From: Haemonchus contortus
Lineage: Eukaryota; Nematoda; Chromadorea; Rhabditida; Trichostrongylidae
Direction: 5' to 3'
NCBI GenBank assembly: GCA_000469685.2
Contig: LS997562.1
Span: 38,166,345-38,230,344 of the forward strand
Length of the DNA: 64,000 bases
Shown in pieces: positions 47,901 to 57,787 of this stretch. How positions within the stretch are numbered: position 1 is the first letter of the stretch; each line of letters starts with the position of its first letter. The notes under the pieces were generated by a model. The model was given only the letters and a program-made list of their open reading frames with translations. It did not search any database and was not told the DNA's origin. A program made the translations under genes and the position numbers.

Positions 47901-48530
47901 ACTAGCAGTCGGTTCGGTAAGGTTGAGCAACCCTACAGCGCCTTCTGGTTATTAAAATTGAATTAGGATTATAACTGACTGAGTGTTGCTCAATGCCCGA
48001 TCCATGTCGCTCAATCCCTGTCGTCAACTCAAGGGAATGAATGGAAAACAGTAGCAATTCTCAGGGTACGATCCGAATGGTCAGCTTCAATTGAAAAATG
48101 AGAAAAATAGACTAATTCTGTTAGATCAAATCAAATTTCAATTATGAACTGGAAACAATGGAGTCCAAAAAAGTCAAATTTTTAAAAACTGGGAGGGCTC
48201 TGCTTTTCGATGTATGAATTTTATTCAAGGCTGCTGCCCTGTCGTTGATTTCGTCGGGCTATGAGCAACAGCTTTTGGCCGAAGCAAAAAAATATTTTGG
48301 GGAACACCATACCTCTACGGAATTGTTGGCAGTTCAATTTCAGTTTCACACACTGAGAATTAAAAAGGGATAGGTACAGGCAGAGGCTAGGGTTATAGCC
48401 TAACAAAATAAATTTGCCTAAAAAAAAGGCGGATTCGACTGCTTTTCCAAAAGTATGGAGTTGTGTTTTATCGCAAACTTCTATGGTATTTGCAATTTGA
48501 TGATTGCGACCTTTTTTTTAGTAATGGCAC
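44970..48530 (+). repeat. Composite repeat unit 2, with a linker deletion
   Basis: Shows the landmarks AGGTCAACTATCATTTCC (44981), GAGAGGGTGTTCGAG (45000), CGTCCATACTAATAG (45259), GCGGCTGCTGCAGCTGAC (46146) and GATTTTCCCCTATTAGG (46252). It then goes straight into CTGTTTCTGGTTCC (46337), so the CATTTCAG-linker segment of units 1 and 3 is missing. Later landmarks: TCTGAAGAGATTGC (47007), GGACAGCCCTTTTGGTAGAC (47196), LINE remnants (47390-47780) and the tail TGACTGAGTGTTGCTC (47976). A further shortened piece of the second half recurs at 48220-48490. Confidence 0.72.
47390..47780 (+). pseudogene. RTE-type LINE ORF C-terminus, degenerate
   Basis: Homologous to 43450-43860. Here the conserved pieces read RFRWYGHELQRKRDHANREV (about 47540-47600) and, in another frame, KDATNRKRWRQLTRIVEKKD (about 47692-47751). 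These two blocks are complementary to the better-kept GAPKKRW block of the first copy, which supports the LINE identification. Confidence 0.75.
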
Positions 48531-48770
48531 CTCATGACCACTGTGGTGTTTCGAACTTCGATATTTCACATGAATTCTTTCTTTCCCTGAGCATAATTTT
48601 CAGTAAAAGGTCCACCACAGCACTTCTTTTGACAGCAGACGGCTAAGTCAACTATCATTTTTTATATCAGAGAAGGCGTTCGAGTTGTCCTAAAAGCGAA
48701 TGAGGACGCTTTTTTGCGATTTTCTAGTAGGGTTCTACTCGTCCATACTGCTGGTGCTCACGATTTTCTC

Positions 48771-48847
48771 TGGCGTCTCTAACGATAACAGAAGTTTTCG
48801 TAAAGCCGCAGGCTTTACGAAAACTTCTGTTATCGTTAGAGACGTCA
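48771..48847. repeat. 37-bp hairpin with 3-nt loop inside unit 3
   Basis: Arms 48771-48807 and 48811-48847 differ at one position and flank GCA. The sequence around TCTAACGATAACAGAAG reads through and straight back. Other copies contain a single forward version followed by TATACGTCGCAGGC, so the second arm is an inverted duplication specific to this copy. Confidence 0.88.
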
Positions 48848-50071
48848 GGCGTATACGTCGCAGGCTTGATACTCAGATCAATATCTCGTGATACTATCGT
48901 TGCATGTACTTGGTACTGTTTACTTCATGTCCCCATGGGCTAGTTTAGGGTACCCTCGGACGAGCTAGATTTTTTGGGTAGCCCTCACTGTTAACAGTAA
49001 GGGCGTTGTTGGATGAGGAAAAGTAACTTTTCAGTCAAATCAGAGTCATTGCACGTTGTCAAAATAGTCGTTGAAAATCAGTTTTCCCATACACCTTTGG
49101 ACCCATTCTGTGATCACAACATGTGGGAAGTAAGGGTCCGCAATAAAAGTATGTATATTTGGAAAGGTACGAATGAAAAAAAGACCGAAAATCCTCGAAA
49201 TAAAGGCTACGCGGCTGCTGCAGTCGACTTGAGGGGAACTCTGAGAAAAACGGAAAGAAGAAAATCGTTTCGATGCTGTTCTTGTCTGTTGTTACAGCAT
49301 TCCTCCTAACGACACCACCGATTTCCCTCTAGTACGTTAGTATCATTGCTGCTCATTTGATGTTATCATCTCTCGTTGTGCTTCTTCGTAACGAAAATGG
49401 CATTTCAGTCGCAGCTCAAAATCCTACCGTAAAACTAACTATAAAACAATTGCGGTAACATCGTAGTAGCACCTAATCGGACAGGTTCTTAGCGGTCATT
49501 CTGCGGCTAACACTTGCAGGTTCACGACTATAAACTCAGATATTGGCATTATTTTAACCGCCTCAAGGTACGATTAGAAGTACCATCAAGCAGTAAATGA
49601 AATTTCAAGGGGAGTGTTCTCGTTGCTGTTCGATTGGAGGTTATATTTTCTAACCAGACACATCCAGTCGGAAAAGGCGCTCCGAGAAAGTCTTCGGAGC
49701 AAACGTTCAGAACACCTTCTGTTCTGAGTTCTGAACGCGCATTTTGTCGTCGGTGCAACAGAAGCAGTAAATTGCAGTTGAATAGTCCCTCAGTTCATAC
49801 GCATAAATGGCTTTTGCAGTAACTGGCCACGTTGCAGTTATCCACCTTTGCCCTTGAACCCTCACATTCTTGATCCTCTGTGTCTGTTTTCCAAATGGAT
49901 GTGAACAACGGGAACTGTAAAAGTCTCTTCATTAGCTTCCGAAATTTATCCAGATAGTCAAAAAACTAACTGAAGTGTGGTAGGTTTCCTTCGTATTACA
50001 GAACTCTCTCATAGCTGCGCAAATGAGAAAAAATGCCCCTGCAAATGGTTCTGCGACTACCTGTACTCAAA

Positions 50072-50230
50072 AGGTTGGCGATTTATGGACAAAATTTCAA
50101 ACTCGAACGGGACTCGAACCCGTACCCGTGCTATCGGTAATGTAAGTAGGGCACGGTGCCCGGATAGCACAAGTACTGGTTTGAGTCCCGTCCGAGACTG
50201 AAGTTTGCTTCATAAATCGCCAACCTTGAT
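50072..50230. repeat. Palindromic element with tRNA T-arm/B-box motifs
   Basis: AAGGTTGGCGATTTATG (50071) and its complement (ending 50227) bound two inverted arms of about 70 bp, with the centre near 50141-50160 (GGGCAC.GTGCCC). Each arm carries a Pol III B-box: GGTTCGAGTCCC on the minus strand (50112) and GGTTTGAGTCCC on the plus strand (50178). The minus-strand copy forms a perfect tRNA T-arm, ACGGG-TTCGAGT-CCCGT. No acceptor stem or anticodon arm can be drawn, so this is not a tRNA gene. Confidence 0.75.
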
Positions 50231-50295
50231 ACTTTCGCAACTATCACTGCGGCGAAAAAACAGCATTCAACAAATCATCAAGTGAAATCTATCTA

Positions 50296-51556
50296 CAGGG
50301 TGCGCCATAAATATGGTAACAACTTTTCGGACGTCTGTAATTTTCTTGTTGGGAGGGTTTCTCCAAATTTGCATTCTCCCATATTTTATGATATACCTTA
50401 GTCTAAATAACTACTTTGGTGCTCTCATTTCGTCAGATTTCGAAGAACGGCGGAGCCTCGCAGATACCCATCAGCCGTTCCGTCTTTGCGCGCGTTTGGG
50501 GAGTCCCTTTCCGGAATCGCTCGTAGTCTCAACGTTTCCCACACTGACAGTCTCTTGAATCGCGATGCGTAGACAGATCAGCGACGAATCTCCAGTCAGT
50601 CGTCTTGCCTCACACACAAATCCTTTTCCAAAAAGAATTTCTTGGGAAGTAGTACGCTGCAAAACCTGAGGAAATACGAGAAAAATGACTGCTGATTTGT
50701 TTTTATGTTCTACTTCGATGAGAAGAGTTTACCCCGACTAAATACAATTGTATCCAGACAGAATACGAAAACCCTATAAGCTTTTTGACGAGAAGAAGTT
50801 GGAGAGAAAAAACAAATGTTGTGCCCTACTTGCACGCGGCCCGAGCATCGACGAACCTTTTTTTGACCAAAGGAGATTCAGCGTGGGAGACATGTTGAGA
50901 CCCAACGAGTACGTATGTTTCACACTTTGAGTGCTGAGGCCGCTGAGGGAAGTCAGATCTCATAGCCATTTTCCTTCTTTGATGATGGTTTTTGCTAGAA
51001 TCTCTTCCATCGGAGCGATATCGCAAGTTTTGGTCGAAAAATATATAAAAATTAATCCAAAACTTTTTGAAAAGGGTCCTTCTGAAAAGATGAAGCTGAG
51101 AGTCAAAGAATTTTTTAGGGATGCGATTTGAAAACTCTGGTGCACCTGCTCACGAATGGGAAAAGATCAAGACTGGTGCTGAGGGAATGTTCACGACTTT
51201 GTCCCAGCTTCCAATCCTCCTACGGATTTCCCGGACCACAATGTTATAGGTCGCTGGATATAGTCCATACTGGAGAGAAAATCTTGCGCTTCATAACACA
51301 CCCCTGTTGCTGCTCATAAGAAACCATTGAAAAAATCGCAGGCTGGAGTTTTTCAAGAAACTCTGCGTGTCGTCGATGAGAAGCCGAAGCATCTTTGAGC
51401 TATAATTAGTAGACGAGATCGTTATATAAGATGATCAAGTGTTCACTTTGAAGATGCGATGCGTAGTAAATAACTCACATAAATTCACCATGTATCAATA
51501 TGAACTGCGGTTTTTGTAGCCCAATTCTTTTGTTACTATATTTATGGCGCACCCTG
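50296..51556 (+). mobile_element. Mariner/Tc1-like transposon, TA target duplication
   Basis: A 1,261-bp element with ends CAGGGTGCGCCATAAATATG and TTATGGCGCACCCTG (inverted), flanked by TA on both sides (50294-50295, 51557-51558). Its ends are unrelated to those of the element at 13756. It is inserted in composite unit 3. A decayed transposase reads on the plus strand. Confidence 0.92.
50560..51330 (+). pseudogene. Mariner/Tc1-like transposase, degenerate
   Basis: Fragments in family order: RIRKPYKLFDEKKLERKNK (about 50757-50813; the usual ...KPYKLQ... linker), ALLARGP, DEPFFDQRRFSV (catalytic region, about 50848-50883), SLMMVFARISSIGAISQVLV (about 50976-51035; usual S.MVW.GI...G), KINPKLFEK, and WC.GNVHDFVPAS then PPTDFPDHN (about 51170-51240; usual ...DFIPA..WPP.SPDLNP). 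The catalytic SPDLNP is replaced and several stops break the frame. Confidence 0.82.
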
Positions 51557-52539
51557 TATACTGTTTCTGGTTCCATTGAAAAGTTGGCGCATCTGCACAT
51601 GTACCGTTAGGAGGCTTCCTTTGATCCTAAACTACCAAATATAGGATGCATCTACATAAGTGGACGGGTATAGATGGAGGGGAGGGAAAGGGGAGGGTTA
51701 GTCCCAACAAGTACAGAAACGCTGAATTACGGACACCTTTGAAGGTGAACAAAAAACTTGGTAGAAGGTGGCTGTCAACGAACCACGCCGGGGGTACGGG
51801 TAGTCCGTTCGGTCATGATCAGCCACCTGCGAAGGGCTTACGAAGAGGCTGAGCTACAGCTATTTCATTTGAGCCTATGAGAAGAAGTAACCCACCAACT
51901 ATTCGTCGATGTTCGACCCGTGGCGTTACCACCCAGGGAAGATCCTCTGATTTTGGATCCTTATGCAGGCTATCTGCTTACTATTCAAGGCTCGTAACCG
52001 GTTGGTGTCAGTCTATGAGTTGTACAGTATCACTTTCGCCTTCGTCATCGAGAAACCGATCTTTGAATGAGGTGCCTGTATCCAATTAGATTTCGTTAGA
52101 CAAAGAAAGCGGTACTGGACTGTTTCTCTCGATTATAGGGAAATACAGTCCTTCATGATTTTTTCCATGTAATACTTGCTTTTGATAACTATTAATATCT
52201 CTGGAATCTCTGAAGAGATAGATTGAGGTGATCCTACATAGCTGCTGTTCCTAAGCTGCAAGGCTGTGCCAGCCTGAGCACCTCTGGTCAGCTGTTGTGT
52301 TTGTGTGTGCCTTTGTGTGTTCAAAAGGGATACAATATTACTTCGAGAGATATGCCAGGGCAATAAATACGGGTTGCCTCGCACAATTTTTGGACAGCTC
52401 TTTTGGTAGACCAAGAGGGCGAACGTTGCTGCTGTAGGAAATAGTAATATTTTTTGCGATAGGATGATGAGGCTAATTTTCTCAAAACTAGTTTTTCAGT
52501 GAACAATTCTGTAATCTGTGGTCCCTAATGAATGCTCAG

Positions 52540-52690
52540 GGAAGGATTATGGAGAGTTTTGGAAGCCTCTCTGTCCCAGGTTCCCAGGGATTCATTCTAC
52601 CGTCAAGGAACACTCCTCTCAGTCGACTAGGTATCAGGAAAGGCATATGATTCCTTACCGTAGAACAAAATAAAATACCTTGTATTGTAC
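52540..52690 (+). pseudogene. LINE reverse transcriptase motif A fragment
   Basis: In the plus strand VD*VSGKAYDSL (about 52622-52660) matches the VDYEKAYDS motif A of RTE-type reverse transcriptase, preceded by GRIMESFGSL-type sequence shared with the copy at 54960. Stops break it. Confidence 0.6.
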
Positions 52691-52692
52691 AC

Positions 52693-53040
52693 GGTGTGGA
52701 ACTAAGCTACAGTGTGGAAGGTACCCTGTACGGTTCTTGAACGGAGACCACTCGAAATCGCTCGGGTCCACCAGCCGCGCAATAGGCCTCTTGCATTTTG
52801 TATTGTACGGAAAAGTACACAGCACCACTATGGCGAAACGGGTCACTTATTGGAGATCAAGCTCGAACTAACTAATGCAAGTAAGTCCGCCCAAACACTT
52901 ATTCTCTCAAGCTTCATTTTTTTACTATAAGTAGGTGTGGAACTAAGCTACAGTGTGGAAGGTACCCTGTACGGTTCTTGAACGGAGACCACTCGAAATC
53001 GCTCGGGTCCACCAGCCGCCCAATAGGCCTCTTGCATTTT
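52693..53040 (+). repeat. 107-bp segment in tandem, 241 bp apart
   Basis: 52693-52799 and 52934-53040 (starting GGTGTGGAACTAAGCTAC) differ at a single base (GCGCAATAGG versus GCCCAATAGG). A third, more divergent copy begins at 55206. The near identity suggests a recent duplication or an assembly overlap. Confidence 0.9.
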
Positions 53041-53162
53041 ACCCTGGTGATGAGGTGCCAGCTCTGATTCCGATTTTCTGTTTTCCCATTCCCTGGGTCT
53101 TCTCATTGTTAGATCACAGGCGATGGACTGACTGGCATGAAAAGGATGAAGTCTTAAGCGTA

Positions 53163-53467
53163 AATTAATCCCATCTGAGGGATGCGCCCCGCATCCGGCT
53201 TCGATTCAAGATCGCAGTGGCGTTCTGATAGCGTATTTGGCTTAAACCATGAATTGCGAGGGCCGGGCGATATACAAGTCAGTGCTCTTATCCTCCCAGA
53301 CGAGTCTGGTACCAAATGAAGTAGTCTGGGATCAATTAACCGATCCCGATGGGATAGATGACTTAGTTGGTGGAATATCGATTCGGGATTCATTCTCTGA
53401 ACCATGCGTGGTGTGTAATAGTACGACACTTGCTACTTCACCACATGTCCCTCGGTTTCGCATTTAG
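53163..53467 (+). repeat. SINE-like element with tRNA-like 3' region
   Basis: Begins GGGATGCGCCCCGCATCC (53178), runs through CTCTTATCCTCCCAGACG (53283), an A-box-like TTAGTTGGTGG (53363), a B-box-like ATCGATTCGGGATTC (53377) and TGAACCATGCGTG, and ends near CCTCGGTTTCGCAT. The same order recurs at 55440-55660 and, reversed, at 57236-57400. Confidence 0.65.
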
Positions 53468-53469
53468 AT

Positions 53470-54290
53470 GAGACAAATAAGGGACTAGATAACTGCGAAA
53501 TGGAAGACTTTAATTATGCCTGTGTCAGGAACGGTAGCGTAATTCAGCACTGTAACAATCCAGACGACCATTTTTGGAATTCTTCAGGTTCCTTGAATCC
53601 AGCTGGAAGTTCAAAAACGTTCCCAATGTGTACGAAAATATTTTTAGAATAAAACTATGTTAAATCATTCCCCATTCAAATAAAGGTGGTCCCATATAGT
53701 TTTCCCTAATTTTTATCAAGAAAGTCCAAATTATGAATCAACATGGTATCGAAATTGACGGAATCACATTCAATCCGTTTCACAAACGCTCTTTAGGCGC
53801 TTGTCATCGCGCAGACCTCTAGGCAAGGTTATAATAAATGATTAAAGACCAATCGTTGATCTATTTTCTTGAAAGTCCATTTCACTTTTGGTATCGTGGT
53901 CTTAGGCTCTTTGTAGATAGTGGGTTCTTAGGAGGACCCTCTATTATCCCCCCATGGCTGCGGTGAGAGTTGGTATTCCTCGATGAGCCCAGTTGGATGA
54001 AAAGGAAGGGATCAGAACCAGAACTCGGATCGTCGACTGACGGATCGCCTATTTCTCTGGGTCTCACTTGATTAGAGAATGTAGATTGTAAAGGAATTTT
54101 AGACGTTCTTTTGGATCGTCTTGACTAACGAAGAGCTAATAACGAATTGGGAGACATGTGTGAAACTTCCTCACTTCCCTTTCCGAGCCCATTTTGCTGA
54201 AAACTAAAGAAGTAAGAATTGGGTGAATTGTGATCTCGGTAAGTAGTATGTTACTTATCTCACGAGTTACATTTTTTTGCAACCTATAGA
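53470..54290. other. Stretch with no supported gene
   Basis: No coding, RNA or clear repeat signal, apart from general similarity around 53870-54240 to 56120-56480. Both contain a TTGATT..A.GGATCG..TA core, CGAATTGGGAGACATGTGTG / CGAATTGATAGACATGTGTG and CTCATGAGTTACATTTT-like text, so this is a further repeat segment. Confidence 0.4.
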
Positions 54291-54930
54291 GATACTTCTT
54301 CTATCTCTCCAAAGATTATGGATCCTCATTCGAGCTATCTGCGTACTATTCAGGGCTTCCCTCCGATTGGTGTCAGTCTACAGGCATCAGCTTTCAAACT
54401 AATGTGGACCCTGAACTTCTTGAGAGTCGTTGTTCAGTATCACTTCCACCTGTACATAAATACAAACCTTTGAAAGGGTCGCCTGTATCTAGTTTAATCG
54501 AAATTCGTTAAAGAAAAAAAGCGGAAATCTACGGTTTTCTCGATTATAAGAAAATATGGTCCTCCAAGAACTTTTCCATGTAATACTTGCTTTTGATAAC
54601 CATTGATATCTCTGGGATCTCTGAAGAGATTGAGGTGGTCTTACATAGCCGCTGTTCCTAAGCTGCAAGGCTGTGCCAGCCTCAGCACCTCCGATCAGCT
54701 GTTGTATATGTATGTGTCTATGTGTCTATATGTTTTGTGTTGGGGTAATTTAAAATTACATCTGAACATGCCAAAACGCTGAATACTCTGTTACTTGGTA
54801 ATTTTTGGACAGCCCTTTTGGTAGACCAAGAGGGCGAACGTGGCTGCTGTAGGAAATATCTAGTAAGATTTTTTGTGATAGGTTAATGTAGCCAATTTTT
54901 CTCGGAGCGGCTTTCTCAGGGGATAATTCC
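54290..54930 (+). repeat. Composite repeat, partial unit 4 (second half)
   Basis: Carries GTGTCAGTCTACAGGCATCAGC (54371), GATCTCTGAAGAGATTGAGG (54617) and GGACAGCCCTTTTGGTAGAC (54809) in the same order as units 1-3. The first half of the unit is absent. Confidence 0.75.
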
Positions 54931-55110
54931 GGCACCTGTGGTTCTCTACTGATTGTTTGAGGAAGATTATGGAGTTTTGGAAGCCTTTCTGTCCCAGAGA
55001 TTCTGTCTCTCACCAAAGAACATTGCTCACGTTCGACTATGTAGGTAATGAAAAAGCATATGATTCATTATCGCAGAGCAAGGGCAAATACCCGTCTTGG
55101 AAATTTAACA
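54930..55110 (+). pseudogene. LINE reverse transcriptase motif A fragment
   Basis: MEFWKPFCPRDSVSHQ (from 54969), then LLTFDYVGNEKAYDSL (about 55024-55071). This corresponds to the LTFVDYEKA(F/Y)DS motif A of RTE-type reverse transcriptase, with a three-residue insertion between DY and EKA. It sits directly after the GGACAGCCCTTTTGG block, as at 52540. Confidence 0.65.
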
Positions 55111-55205
55111 GCACCGTCATGGCAAAAATAGAGATTAAGCTCAAACTAATGCAAGTGAACTCGCCCAAATCCTTATCTTTAGCTCTCGTTTATTTACTAT
55201 AGTTA

Positions 55206-55440
55206 GGTGTGGAACTAAGCTACAGTGTGAGAGGTACCCTTCACGGTTCTTGAACGGAGACCACTCAAAATTGCTTTTGCCCATCAGCCTCGCAATAGGC
55301 CTCTCGCATTGTACCCGTGGTGAGACTGTTCCAGTTCCTCTTTCCTCTTCTCCTCTTCCTTTGTCTTCCTCATTAATAGATCGTAGGCCTGGACTGATTG
55401 GCATAGTTCGGAAGGGATCTTCGGTGCCAATCAATCCCGT
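55206..55440 (+). repeat. Third copy of the GGTGTGGAACTAAGC repeat
   Basis: Aligns with 52934-53165: GGTGTGGAACTAAGCTAC, GGTTCTTGAACGGAGACC, CAATAGGCCTCTCGCATT, GGACTGATTGGCAT. It is followed, as there, by the GATGCGCCCCGCAT element. Confidence 0.75.
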
Positions 55441-55660
55441 CTGAAGGATGCGCCCCGCATTCGGTTTCCATTCAGAGTCTAGGGGCCTTCTGAATGCAGT
55501 GTGCCAAATAAAGTAGTCTGGACCAATTAACCGATCTCAAAGGTACATATAAAAGGTTCAATTGGTCGAATACCGGTTCGGGATTCAATCCTTGAACCAT
55601 GTGTGTGTAACAGTACGCCACTTGCTACTACACCACATCCCCTCGGTTTTGCATACGATT
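55440..55660 (+). repeat. SINE-like element, second copy
   Basis: GGATGCGCCCCGCATTCGG, CCAATTAACCGATCTC, AATTGGTCGAATACC, the B-box-like GGTTCGGGATTCAATCC (55574) and TGAACCATGTGTG follow the same order as at 53178-53467. The part with CCTCCCAGACG is deleted. Confidence 0.65.
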
Positions 55661-57235
55661 AGACAACGTTTATGTAACTCGAAGTGAAATATCTATAATT
55701 CGCGCTGTAACAACCCATAGCGGCAAAACTGAGAATTTTTACAATTTGTCCGCCATGCTTCCTGAAAACCCTGCAAAATCAACCATAATTCAGATAATGA
55801 CATATACTGATCATTATGTTGCTTTGAAAATTCCAATATTCGTTTCGAAGAAATTACTTACAAGCTCTTTAAAAGCTTGACATCACTTCCTCAGAAATTT
55901 TAACAAAGAATGCTTTAACGAAACCGCTCTCTGTTGCTTTGGCAGCTGTCATTACCGGAACAGTTACAAAGGCTTGATTACATCAGAAGGTCCTTGACGA
56001 TATTTGGAGCTGTCGAGAAGTGAAACCATGCGAACGGGCACTAACCGTCGGTCAAAGTCTCTTGAAATTACGCTTCATCTTCGCTCGAAAGTCTGTTTGT
56101 ATTTAGTGGATTAAGCTAGGTCCTTTTGTTTTATTTCCTTTTTAAAGACTGTGGGAAGAGTTAGTGAACTACGATGAGCCCGGCTTGGATAAAGTGGAAG
56201 TGTCCAGAGCCAGGAAACGAATGGCCGATTGATTGGATCGTTTACTTATCTGTTTCTTACCTGGCCTAAGAATATGGATCGTTAGGGAAAATTGAAATTT
56301 TTTTGGATCATGTGACGGAGGAAGCGCTGGAAACGAATTGATAGACATGTGTGGGACCACTTCCCTTCCCATTCTGTACCCACTTTCCAGAAAATAAACG
56401 TGTAAGAATGGTGTGAACTCTAAAATCGATAAAATTCTGTTAATCGTCTCAAGAATTACATTTTCGTAAGAACTTATGGAGGTAATCCTTGCTAGCCTAC
56501 CTGGTCGTGCTATTTCGAGTGCCGGCCGAGAGGTCACACTCCAGCGCTTCTCGCAATTCCAGTCGTAGGATCAAAAGGGTTCTTCGTCGCGTCGCGAATA
56601 GCCACCTCCCTTCTTCAAGATTTCATTTGCACAAAGGAAGGCGATAGTTTTTTTGAAGCTGACATTTCGTGAGAGAATGATGTTTGAAGTGCGAACCCTC
56701 TACCTGTCTAATTTCTTCCTTGATTTTCGAACTCAAGGCTGGGATTCGAAGAAAACTTTGTCCTTGTTAATGTCTGGGAATTCAGACAAGCTCAGTGAAA
56801 TTCACCGCTAGTCGTTATCCATACTTTTTTTAAAATTGATCAGAGTAAATCCATAACACCGCTAGCACCCGTCAGGATATCTCTGCTGATTTGACTAAAG
56901 TAAGACGAAATTGTTGAAGTTTATTCAGTTCTTTGAGAGCACTTTCTAGTGCTTCTCCAATGATAATTCATGGCTCGCTCTTCTCGATCGTATCTTCATA
57001 GAGAACCTTTGACAGTTTGAAACTTTTTAACTGATTAGGAGTTTAGGGATGGTTTAGTCCCATCTAGTGTTCTGTGCCCGAGTCATGCCATTTCCAAACA
57101 TTTTTTTTCACCCACTCTTTTGTATTGGTAACTTTTGTGATTTCGATTTCTCTGTGAGAAAGGTGTCAATAATAAGTGCATAAGCCGCTTACTTTAATCC
57201 TCTCAGTTCCTTTTTTGTTAAAACGCGCATCCAAA
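55661..57235. other. Stretch with no supported gene
   Basis: Contains a repeat segment (56120-56480) matching 53870-54240. A 122-codon minus-strand frame at 56169-56537 coincides with this repeat and is not convincing. Confidence 0.4.
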
Positions 57236-57400
57236 TATATTTGCAAAGAGCCGTTATAGCACACTATCACATGCAGGGTCCGGGGATCGAACCCCAGATC
57301 GATATAACCCAGCCACAAGCCTTTCGTCCTTCCGAGATTGGCTGAATGGTACCGGTCCCGTCTGGGAGGATAAAACCCTAACTGTCAGACTGCTGTTCAT
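57236..57400 (-). repeat. SINE-like element, third copy, with good B-box
   Basis: On the minus strand: TCCTCCCAGACGGGACCGG, then GGCTGGGTTATATCGATC, the canonical B-box GGGGTTCGATCCCCGG (57274-57289) and CCTGCATGTGATAGTGTG. The T-arm-like stem GGGG-TTCGATC-CCC is perfect. It aligns with the plus-strand copies at 53283-53430, which ties those degenerate copies to a tRNA-like source. Confidence 0.7.
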
Positions 57401-57787
57401 CGCCATTCATTGTATGAACCAGGTACACATTCAAACACCTATACGATTCTCAGTGGATGTCGAATGCAGGGGTGCATCACGAAGAAAACGGATTGATTCC
57501 ATGAGATTTTATCCTTCTTCCTTTATCTGTCTCGAACTCATCTGGAGGAAAATGTTCAATATGGTTATTTATAGTAGTGGTTACAGCTATAGTTGTAGTA
57601 TATGTTAATGTCTTTTGTGACTTTATAAATCTCTTCTTTATGTTTTACACACCAGCTGCTAAACTTTCCCAGAACACATTCCTTCTCGGCTTTCTTCTCG
57701 TTCAGCGCTAAAGCCAAGTGTTCATGTGTTGCATCTCAAGTGATGTCGCGAACACTTGTCCCAGTCTTGAGATCATTCAGTGTTAGC

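Larger units (their letters stand above)
48535..52500 (+). repeat. Composite repeat unit 3, interrupted by nested insertions
   Basis: Landmarks: TCGATATTTCACATG (48560), GTCAACTATCATTTTTT (48651), GGCGTTCGAGTTGTCC (48675), GGTAGCCCTCACTG (48980), GGCTGCTGCAGTCGAC (49212), GATTTCCCTCTAGTACG (49319), CATTTCAGTCGC (49401), the linker, GCCCCTGCAAATGG (50034). The unit is then broken by a fold-back and a mariner-like element and resumes at CTGTTTCTGGTTCC (51560), continuing through GATCTCTGAAGAG (52204) and GGACAGCTCTTTTGGTAG (52393). Confidence 0.75.

Noticed and set aside
50100..50200. tRNA gene suggested by GGTTCGAGTCCC and GGTTTGAGTCCC
   Set aside because: No acceptor stem, D-arm or anticodon arm can be drawn around either B-box. 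The sequence is a palindrome, so it is treated as a tRNA-like repeat.
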